A stretch of DNA of 11,061 nt, taken from the NCBI GenBank assembly GCA_018894595.1, contig JAHIPN010000159.1:1-11061 (forward strand), given 5' to 3'. Under the pieces are notes generated by a model. It worked only from the letters and a program-made list of their open reading frames with translations. It ran no database searches and was not told where the DNA came from. The translations under genes were made by a program, and so were the position numbers. The DNA is from a bacterium. GTDB taxonomy: Bacteria > Atribacterota > JS1 > SB-45 > 34-128. Numbering within the stretch: the stretch's first letter is position 1; every line of letters starts with the position of its first letter. Below, in pieces: positions 6,578-11,061 of the stretch.

Positions 6578-8440
6578 CTATCTCAACATCTCCCTATTCG
6601 GCTGATAACTGGGCACAATCTCCTGCAGTTTCCGCACCACTCCTTCAGCATCCATCTCCCTCGCCAACCTCTCCAACTCCTTAATATCCTTCCCCAGCTT
6701 CTCCCCATCAACTTCCTCTACTCTTGCGATAAAAATCTTTTCATGCCCGCTGTCTCCCAGCACACCGCTCCTCTCTTCCTCGGTCAATATCTCCTCAAAC
6801 ATCTTCTCTCCCGGTCTTAATCCTACGATCTCTATCTCTATATCCTCCCCAACTTCAAGCCCGGACAAACGAATCAATTCCTCGGCCATATCCAACACCT
6901 TTATCGGTTCTCCCATATCCAGCACAAATACTTCTCCGCCTTTCCCCAGTGCCCCGGCCTGAATCACCAATTGACTTGCCTCAGGCAAAGTCATAAAATA
7001 TCTCTTTACTTCCCTATCAGTCACCGTAACCGGTCCGCCCTCAGCAATCTGCTGCTTAAACATGGGAACTACGCTGCCATTACTCTCCAATACATTTCCA
7101 AAGCGAACCGCTACAAATTTAGTTTTACTCTTTTCTCCTAATTCTTTCACCACCATCTCGGCCACTCTCTTACTCGCCCCCATCACACTGGTAGGATTAA
7201 TGGCTTTATCGGTAGAAATCATTACCACCCTTTCCGCCCCATACTCATCTGCCAATTCCGCCACATTCTTAGTCCCCATAATATTATTCATCACTGCTTC
7301 ATCAGGGTGAAATTCCATCATCGGGACATGTTTATGGGCTGCTGCATGAAAAACCACTTCCGGCATATACTTCTTAAATATCTTATCCATCTTATCTCTA
7401 TCTCTAATATCAGCCACCACTAACTCCAACTCCATCTCCACTCCTGTTTTTTCTCCTGCTCCCGACCATTTCCTTCCAAGCTCAAGATTTATATGGAAAA
7501 GACCATTTTCACTATGGTCCAATAAAATCAAACTCCTCGGCCTAAATCTACAAATTTGCCTGGCAAGCTCTCCTCCGATCGAGCCTCCTCCCCCGGTTAC
7601 CATCACTCTCTTGCCCTGCAAGTATCCGGAAATCTCTTCCAAATTTAAATCTACCGGTTCTCTCCCCAACAAATCTTCAATCCTGATATCCCTGATCCGA
7701 GAAACACTGACTTTACCATCTACCAGCTCATACAATCCGGGCAAGGTCTTTATCTTCACTTCTTTATCTTTTATATTATCAACGATTCTCCTAATCTCTT
7801 TACCGCTTGCCTTAGGGATGGCAATAATAACTGTGCTAACCTGCTCACCTTCCAAAATATCATTTATCCCCTCAATATTCCCCAATACCTTCACATTGTG
7901 AATTCTCTTTCCAATCTTCTCATTATCGTCATCCACAAAACCCACTAATTTGCCTAAATCAGGTCTTCTAATTATTTCCCGGGAAATAACCTCTCCCGCA
8001 TCTCCTGCACCCACAATTAATATTCGTTCCTGCCCTCTATTTAAAGCACCCTTCCTCTCACAATATAATCTCCAGACCAATCGGCTTCCTCCCACCAAAG
8101 CCAGACTGAAAAACCAGGTCAAAGCCACAACTGTGCGCGGAAAGGCAATACCCTTCACCAAATTTAAACACAAAACCGCACCAAATATTCCCCCGGTAAC
8201 AACTTCTGCTATCAGAAAAAGATCACCGATACTTAAATATCTCCAGATTCTCTTATATAATCTAAAAATTACAGCAAATAAAAGAAATAATCCGCTAAGA
8301 TAGACAATTGATTCCCAATAAACATAGAAATAGATTTCCCAACCTTTTCCAAATCTTAATATCAGAGAAAGGATTAGAGAAACATTTAACAAAACTATAT
8401 CCAAAACAACCCAGGAAAAACTTCTAAAATATTTCTTCAT
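6578..8440 (-). CDS. Membrane-anchored nucleotide-sugar 4,6-dehydratase (CapD/WbpM/PglF type)
   Basis: This large enzyme likely turns UDP-GlcNAc into a 4-keto-6-deoxy sugar, the first step to bacillosamine- or QuiNAc/FucNAc-type sugars used in capsule, O-antigen or glycoprotein glycans. Counting from the chosen ATG (620 residues): four membrane helices fall at about 6-28, 41-63, 76-95 and 102-120; a Rossmann-like domain has VGAGDAG near 143-149; the SDR domain starts with TGGGGSIGGEL at 282-292; STDKA is at 409-413; and M420-x3-K424 replaces the usual YxxxK, as in WbpM/PglF enzymes. The frame runs back to a GTG at 8453-8455, but GAGGGAG stands 6 bases before the ATG at 8438-8440 and none precedes the GTG. 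The gene is a single unit with its own promoter candidate at 8596-8624. The exact substrate is inferred from the family. Confidence 0.9.
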   Translation of the reverse strand: MKKYFRSFSWVVLDIVLLNVSLILSLILRFGKGWEIYFYVYWESIVYLSGLFLLFAVIFRLYKRIWRYLSIGDLFLIAEVVTGGIFGAVLCLNLVKGIAFPRTVVALTWFFSLALVGGSRLVWRLYCERKGALNRGQERILIVGAGDAGEVISREIIRRPDLGKLVGFVDDDNEKIGKRIHNVKVLGNIEGINDILEGEQVSTVIIAIPKASGKEIRRIVDNIKDKEVKIKTLPGLYELVDGKVSVSRIRDIRIEDLLGREPVDLNLEEISGYLQGKRVMVTGGGGSIGGELARQICRFRPRSLILLDHSENGLFHINLELGRKWSGAGEKTGVEMELELVVADIRDRDKMDKIFKKYMPEVVFHAAAHKHVPMMEFHPDEAVMNNIMGTKNVAELADEYGAERVVMISTDKAINPTSVMGASKRVAEMVVKELGEKSKTKFVAVRFGNVLESNGSVVPMFKQQIAEGGPVTVTDREVKRYFMTLPEASQLVIQAGALGKGGEVFVLDMGEPIKVLDMAEELIRLSGLEVGEDIEIEIVGLRPGEKMFEEILTEEERSGVLGDSGHEKIFIARVEEVDGEKLGKDIKELERLAREMDAEGVVRKLQEIVPSYQPNREMLR

Positions 8441-8472
8441 AGATTTCTCCCTCACTTAATGGAATAAAAGAA

Positions 8473-8503
8473 TTTTGTAGGGGCACGATGCATCGTGCCC
8501 ATC
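8473..8503 (+). repeat. GTAG-headed hairpin repeat, family 2, copy 2
   Basis: TTTTGTAG is followed by the perfect 20-base palindrome gggcacgatgcatcgtgccc at 8481-8500. The lead GTAGGGGCA and the closing TGCCC are shared with the copy at 5731-5760, but the stem interior is different, so the structure is kept while the sequence changes. It lies between the dehydratase start and its promoter candidate, so it would be in the 5' leader of that mRNA. Confidence 0.8.
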
Positions 8504-8525
8504 TATTATTTCTATCCTTACACGT

Positions 8526-8539
8526 TCCGATTTATCGGA
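8526..8539. repeat. Short inverted repeat
   Basis: Arms tccgat and atcgga enclose two T residues. The following cgcggcaatctcat recalls the GCAATCTC ending of dispersed repeats found in many bacterial genomes, but with a single copy this link is only a guess. Confidence 0.45.
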
Positions 8540-8595
8540 GCGCGGCAATCTCATCCCTTGTAATATTGCTTCCTCATTTTAACTTTACTTTACTA

Positions 8596-8624
8596 ATAAT
8601 ATCTCTTAGCTTTTTTATTTGCAA
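8596..8624 (-). promoter_or_regulatory. Promoter candidate for the dehydratase gene
   Basis: On the minus strand TTGCAA (8619-8624) and TATTAT (8596-8601) are 17 bases apart, close to the sigma-70 consensus. The leader to the ATG would be about 150 bases and would contain the family 2 hairpin. The region is AT-rich, so chance matches are possible. Confidence 0.45.
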
Positions 8625-8694
8625 TTATTTATTCTCTATTTATATTCTACAAACCTATTCAAAAATCCTTCTTTTTTTGTAGAAAATAAATTAT

Positions 8695-8733
8695 AAAGTT
8701 GCCAAAAGGTGCCAGGCACCTTTTGGCAACTTT
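8695..8733. repeat. Long palindrome, family 1, variant copy 5
   Basis: Perfect 19-base arms surround A8714. The core GGTGCC/GGCACC is as in the other copies, but the outer stem is GTTGCCAAAA instead of GTAACCCAAA, changed on both arms so pairing is kept. It lies 133 bases beyond the end of the first mazF and upstream of the dehydratase promoter. Confidence 0.95.
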
Positions 8734-8751
8734 TTTTCCCTTCTTCGCTCA

Positions 8752-8791
8752 ATACTCGATACTGTTTTCCACTACATACTCGATACTGTTT
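8752..8791. repeat. Direct repeat of a 16-base word
   Basis: The word atactcgatactgttt occurs at 8752-8767 and again at 8776-8791. Inside each copy, tactcga and tactgtt are 7 bases apart, so the word has internal 7-base periodicity. Confidence 0.85.
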
Positions 8792-8799
8792 CCCTATAT

Positions 8800-8817
8800 C
8801 TTGCACCTTGCACCTTG
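8800..8817. repeat. Heptameric tandem repeat
   Basis: CTTGCAC is repeated twice and followed by CTTG. A related run, cttgcaccttgcaa, occurs at 9547-9560. Confidence 0.8.
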
Positions 8818-8823
8818 TATTTT

Positions 8824-8842
8824 AAAGTAGCCTGTCCCCTTT
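8824..8842. repeat. Half-site of a third palindrome type
   Basis: The sequence aaagtagcctgtcccctttt starts like the family 1 arms (AAAGTnnCC) but continues with TGTCCCC and has no second arm here. It may be one arm of another palindrome. It lies shortly before the mazF stop. Confidence 0.4.
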
Positions 8843-8865
8843 TTATCCTTTTTATCGGTTTATGC

Positions 8866-9210
8866 TTAGTTAATATCAAGATGAATCAAAAGTGCCTTCT
8901 CTACCTTTTCTAATTTTTTAGGAAGCAAAGTGGTTACAAAATTGATAAGTCTTTTCTTGTCTATAGTTCGAATTTGATTGCATTTTACTTTAGAATCTTT
9001 AGCTAGATGAGTTTCTTCGCCGGGAAGAAAAACTTCAAATGGATAGATTTTTTCTGTTTTTGAGGTAATAGGAAGTACAGTTACCGTCTCAGCAAACAAA
9101 TTATTTCTATCATTAGATATTACCAAAGCCGGTCTTGTTTTTCCTATTTCATGTCCCACTACCGGCTCTAAGGATACAAACCAAATCTCACCTTTTTTAG
9201 GAAAGTCCAT
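8866..9210 (-). CDS. MazF/PemK-family endoribonuclease toxin (pair 1)
   Basis: This 114-residue protein has the MazF SH3-like barrel signatures: PKKGEIWFV at 4-12, GHEIGKTRPALVISND at 19-34 with the catalytic-region R26, and PITSKT at 47-52 with T49 in the position of the conserved Thr. Characterised relatives cut single-stranded mRNA at short sequence motifs. The ATG at 9208-9210 is one base after the antitoxin stop, and GGAG lies 5 bases before it inside the antitoxin gene, so translation is coupled. It is about half identical by eye over the first 90 residues to the toxin at 9929-10276. Both active-site positions are present, so it should be active. Confidence 0.9.
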   Translation of the reverse strand: MDFPKKGEIWFVSLEPVVGHEIGKTRPALVISNDRNNLFAETVTVLPITSKTEKIYPFEVFLPGEETHLAKDSKVKCNQIRTIDKKRLINFVTTLLPKKLEKVEKALLIHLDIN

Positions 9211-9211
9211 A

Positions 9212-9433
9212 TTATCTCCATCCCTCCAGAGTAATCTTTTCCCACTCCTGGTTAATCTCTTTATCTTCTTTTCTGGTTGCCTTATATCCTTCTATTAAAA
9301 GTTTATCCAATTTTTCTTTATTTATTCTCTCAAGCTTTTCTTTTACAGCTTCGGAAATGAAACCACTCTTGTTGGGGATATCTTTTATCTCTTGGGCAAT
9401 TTCCTCTGGCAAGGTAATATTTAACCTTTTCAT
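9212..9433 (-). CDS. Ribbon-helix-helix antitoxin of the MazE type (pair 1)
   Basis: This 73-residue protein has the N-terminal strand KRLNITLPEEIAQEI typical of ribbon-helix-helix DNA binders, then two helices, and a long charged C-terminal tail ending EKITLEGWR that would occupy the toxin surface. The frame runs back to a GTG at 9440-9442, but that codon lies inside the ribosome binding site GGAGGTGA. The ATG at 9431-9433 has ideal spacing and is chosen. It precedes mazF by one base. The C-terminal pattern (GYKAT..EDKEINQEW) matches the second antitoxin (AYKDAYTEIKTENQEF), so the two are paralogues. It likely represses its own promoter, an inference from the fold. Confidence 0.83.
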   Translation of the reverse strand: MKRLNITLPEEIAQEIKDIPNKSGFISEAVKEKLERINKEKLDKLLIEGYKATRKEDKEINQEWEKITLEGWR

Positions 9434-9453
9434 GTACATCACCTCCTGTATTA

Positions 9454-9481
9454 ATTATACACCAAACAATGCACAAGTCAA
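9454..9481 (-). promoter_or_regulatory. Promoter of mazEF pair 1
   Basis: TTGACT (9476-9481) and a perfect TATAAT (9454-9459) are separated by 16 bases on the minus strand, and the strong GGAGGT follows closely. This makes a compact leader of about 15 bases. Confidence 0.7.
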
Positions 9482-9513
9482 TTATTTGTTTAAATACTTA
9501 TCACATCTATAAA

Positions 9514-9560
9514 TTGGCTAACCGACAAACCAGCTAACTAAATTCACTTGCACCTTGCAA
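9514..9560. repeat. Short-period repeat run
   Basis: The segment holds gctaaccg, acaaacca, gctaacta with a period of about 8 bases, followed by cttgcaccttgcaa with a period of 7. The second run is a variant of the tandem repeat at 8800-8817. Confidence 0.5.
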
Positions 9561-9614
9561 CCTTTGTTTTACTGTTTTAGGTCTTAGAAAATTTTTAAAA
9601 GTTTTTTATTTATC

Positions 9615-9627
9615 TGGTGCCTGGCAC
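9615..9627. repeat. Partial family 1 palindrome
   Basis: The word tggtgcctggcac contains the palindrome gtgcc-t-ggcac and lacks outer arms. It lies in the divergent gap between the two mazEF pairs. Confidence 0.65.
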
Positions 9628-9652
9628 AAAACTTATCATTTCGATTTTTCCC

Positions 9653-9680
9653 TTGACAATAAAGATAATAATGTTATTAT
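9653..9680 (+). promoter_or_regulatory. Promoter and operator candidate of mazEF pair 2
   Basis: TTGACA (9653-9658) and TATTAT (9675-9680) are 16 bases apart. The inverted repeat ataataa-tg-ttattat at 9665-9680 covers the -10 box and is a good candidate for binding by the ribbon-helix-helix antitoxin. Binding is inferred. Confidence 0.65.
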
Positions 9681-9717
9681 GTAATAAATAGATGTCCTAA
9701 TTAGATGGAGGTATATT

Positions 9718-9945
9718 ATGACTACTCAAGAAAAAGTAACTATTTCATTACCCAAAGATTTAGTCAATAACCTAAGAGAAATAATTCCTAATAGAAAGAG
9801 AAGTAAATTTATTGCTGATTTATTAAAAAAACAATTCCAGAAGCAAAAAGAACAAGCCCTAATAAAAGCTTATAAAGATGCTTACACTGAAATAAAAACA
9901 GAAAATCAAGAATTCGATGGGGCTATAAATGATGGGATATCCTAA
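9718..9945 (+). CDS. Ribbon-helix-helix antitoxin of the MazE type (pair 2)
   Basis: This 75-residue protein begins with EKVTISLPKDLVNNLREI, the beta-strand and first helix of a ribbon-helix-helix DNA-binding domain, followed by a basic RKRSKFIADLLKKQF helix and an acidic tail. It is related to the antitoxin of pair 1. The ATG at 9718 has GGAGG 6 bases upstream. It overlaps the toxin gene by 17 bases, more than pair 1, whose genes do not overlap. Its strong promoter carries an inverted repeat over the -10 box. Confidence 0.85.
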   Translation: MTTQEKVTISLPKDLVNNLREIIPNRKRSKFIADLLKKQFQKQKEQALIKAYKDAYTEIKTENQEFDGAINDGIS

Positions 9946-10276
9946 AAAAGGAGAAATATATCTAGTAAATTTCGACCCCACTGCTGGGCACGAAGTAAAT
10001 AAGAAAAGGCCTGCTTTAATTTTATCTAACGATATTCACAACCAATATTCACCCTTAATTACTGTTGCTCCCTTATCTTCCAAAACAAATAAGGTATACC
10101 CTTTCGAAATATATATTTCAAAGACCATGGCAGACTTACACGAAAATTCCAAAATAATGATTATACAACTTAGAAGCATTGATAAGAAAAGGTTAATAAA
10201 TAAAATAGGAAATATTGAAGACAAGGAAACTATAAACAAAATAAACAAAGTGATTAGTGAACATTTTGGTTTATAG
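9929..10276 (+). CDS. MazF/PemK-family endoribonuclease toxin (pair 2)
   Basis: This 115-residue MazF-type ribonuclease has PKKGEIYLV at 5-13, GHEVNKKRPALILSND at 20-35 (R27) and PLSSKT at 48-53. The conserved Thr of pair 1 is Ser (S50) here, a substitution that keeps the hydroxyl. Two adjacent ATG codons (9929 and 9932) are possible; the second aligns better with the start of the pair 1 toxin. GGGG lies upstream inside the antitoxin gene. The RSIDKKRLIN block is shared almost exactly with pair 1. The C-terminal 25 residues have diverged, which could change dimer or antitoxin contacts. Confidence 0.9.
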   Translation: MMGYPKKGEIYLVNFDPTAGHEVNKKRPALILSNDIHNQYSPLITVAPLSSKTNKVYPFEIYISKTMADLHENSKIMIIQLRSIDKKRLINKIGNIEDKETINKINKVISEHFGL

Positions 10277-10459
10277 GACTTTGCTAGTTATACTATCTTT
10301 CTAACTGAAAACTGTAAACCGAATACTATAACCACACTAAATCTGCAAAGCCGTGAATATTATTCCCTACGTTTCTCAGAGGTGCAAAAAGAACTCTCTG
10401 GAATAAGAGAAAGACTTAAGAATATTTTTGTAGTAATCCCTAAAAGAGGGGAAGGTTAG
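10277..10459 (+). pseudogene. Unrecognised open remnant after mazF
   Basis: Directly after the mazF TAG, the same frame stays open for 60 codons to the TAG at 10457-10459, with no ATG inside. The second half has protein-like composition (REYYSLRFSEVQKELSGI, then RERLKNIFVVIPKRGEG). The first half contains a 7-base-periodic run (aactgaa, aactgta, aaccgaa) and does not look like a gene. It could be the tail of a decayed gene joined to mazF by deletion, or chance. I do not recognise a family. Confidence 0.3.
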
Positions 10460-10521
10460 GCTTAAAAGCTGAAGAAATAAAAATAAATTAGCAAATAGTA
10501 TCTATTCTAAATAATATTTTT

Positions 10522-10754
10522 TTATTTTATCTCTTTTAAAAGTTGGAAATAACGTTCTCTGCTTATCCCCGCAGTCCTTATGTTGTTTCTGATTATAAAT
10601 ACTGATACTGCTGGTCAATTAGGTATAACAATGGGCTTCATTGCCCCTTGTTTTGTAAAAACATAATGATCACCTCAATTCTTACGCATTTAAAACCATC
10701 TTTTTCAAATATTTTTCTAAGAATACTTGCTGGAATGGGTACTATTTTAGGCAT
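10522..10754 (-). pseudogene. hicA: hicA toxin pseudogene (frameshift and in-frame TGA)
   Basis: The ATG at 10752-10754 follows the hicB stop by three bases and gives MPKIVPIPASILRKIFEKDG then FKCVRIE. After GAG (near 10674-10676) the sequence continues in another frame as GDHYVFTKQGAMKPIVIPN, then TGA (10615-10617), then PAVSVFIIRNNIRTAGISRE and RYFQLLKEIK to TAA at 10522-10524. The composite is a typical HicA: GDH holds the catalytic histidine, and TAGISRERYFQLL is the usual C-terminus. The length is 233 bases, one short of 78 codons, so a single-base deletion plus one nonsense change explains it. Unaided, translation would give about 37 residues with the histidine out of frame. HicA proteins bind and cut mRNA; this one should be inactive unless the frameshift is a sequencing error. 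Confidence 0.85.
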
Positions 10755-10757
10755 ATA

Positions 10758-11021
10758 CTATAATCCTGCAAATTCTGTTGCAACAAGTTTTGGGGGCGAC
10801 CATTTGCCTTTTGCATCTTTTTTATAATTAGCTTCATCAAGTATGTCTTCAAGGGTATTCATTTTTTCAGCTTCTTCAAGAAATAATCTTATGGCTGTTT
10901 TGAGCATTTCTTTCGAGTGCTCAATAGTATTTCCACAGCTGGAAATGTCAAGTTCGGGGCAATAAGCTACATAATTCTCATCTTCTTTAAAGACAAATAT
11001 ATCAAACTCAATTTTTATCAT
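10758..11021 (-). CDS. hicB: HicB-family antitoxin
   Basis: This 87-residue protein has the partially degraded RNase H-like HicB fold: a first strand IEFDIFVFKEDENYVAYCPE, the turn LDISSCGNTIEHS, then the helix KEMLKTAIRLFLEEAEKM. It neutralises HicA in intact systems. AGGAGGT lies 4 bases before the ATG at 11019-11021. There is no recognisable C-terminal DNA-binding domain, so it is the short type. It is intact although its toxin gene is broken, so it is either a relic or could act against another HicA elsewhere. Confidence 0.87.
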   Translation of the reverse strand: MIKIEFDIFVFKEDENYVAYCPELDISSCGNTIEHSKEMLKTAIRLFLEEAEKMNTLEDILDEANYKKDAKGKWSPPKLVATEFAGL

Positions 11022-11051
11022 TTCTACCTCCTATTACCTCTGGCTAGCTTA

Positions 11052-11057
11052 ATTATA
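11052..11057 (-). promoter_or_regulatory. -10 box of hicBA
   Basis: A perfect TATAAT on the minus strand lies about 30 bases before the hicB ATG. Any -35 box would be outside the window. Confidence 0.45.
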
Positions 11058-11061
11058 ATCA

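Larger units (their letters stand above)
8441..8865. other. Gene-free repeat-rich interval
   Basis: No coding sequence is credible in these 425 bases. They hold the family 2 repeat, a small hairpin at 8526-8539, the dehydratase promoter candidate, family 1 copy 5, two copies of a 16-base word 24 bases apart, a 7-base tandem repeat and a half-site of a third palindrome type (8824-8842). Each is listed separately. Confidence 0.8.

Noticed and set aside
7062..8303. Three plus-strand frames inside the dehydratase gene
   Set aside because: They are antisense to a clearly conserved enzyme and have no start signals of their own.
8488..8682. A 64-codon plus-strand frame starting in the family 2 palindrome
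   Set aside because: It starts inside a repeat, has no ribosome binding site, and its hydrophobic composition reflects T-rich intergenic DNA.
203..8733. The recurring palindromes as a CRISPR array
   Set aside because: Copies are kilobases apart with genes between them; there are no regularly sized spacers and no cas genes.
10036..10248. A minus-strand frame within mazF pair 2
   Set aside because: It is the antisense of a conserved toxin gene and its hydrophobicity comes from the AT-rich complement.
10615..10617. TGA in hicA as a reassigned codon
   Set aside because: mntA uses TGA as its natural stop in an ATGA overlap with hepT, no other gene here contains in-frame TGA, and hicA also has an independent frameshift.

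Overview
The window looks like chromosome from an uncultivated, AT-rich diderm bacterium, probably from a candidate phylum. A diderm is suggested by the first 200 bases, which encode the C-terminal strands of an outer-membrane beta-barrel ending in Phe. The host cannot be named from sequence alone.

Core genes lie almost entirely on the minus strand. They are a long-form glucose-1-phosphate nucleotidyltransferase (259-1326), a geranylgeranyl-reductase-type flavoprotein (1372-2577), the pseudouridine catabolism pair psuG and psuK (3601-5656), and a membrane-anchored nucleotide-sugar 4,6-dehydratase of the CapD/WbpM/PglF type (6578-8440). The two sugar-nucleotide genes and the barrel point to envelope glycan synthesis. 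PsuK phosphorylates pseudouridine and PsuG splits the product into uracil and ribose 5-phosphate.

Between these genes are five type II or related toxin-antitoxin modules: MntA-HepT (2647-3449), VapBC (5867-6485), two divergently arranged and clearly paralogous MazEF-type pairs (8866-9433 and 9718-10276), and HicBA (10522-11021). The HicA toxin of the last module is a pseudogene, recoverable only by joining two frames and reading through a TGA.

The intergenic DNA is the most unusual part. Five near-perfect palindromes (18-22 bp arms around one central base, core GGTGCC-N-GGCACC) and three partial copies sit at gene borders. Three of the toxin-antitoxin modules have such an element on each side. 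A second palindrome family begins with GTAG followed by a GGGCA...TGCCC hairpin, the layout of REP elements moved by IS200-like RAYT transposases; its two copies have different inner stems. Short 7-bp-periodic word runs occur near the mazEF pairs. The overall picture is a mostly clockwise-minus housekeeping backbone with toxin-antitoxin cassettes and REP-like palindromes inserted at its gene junctions. No transposase, CRISPR array, tRNA or rRNA was seen.
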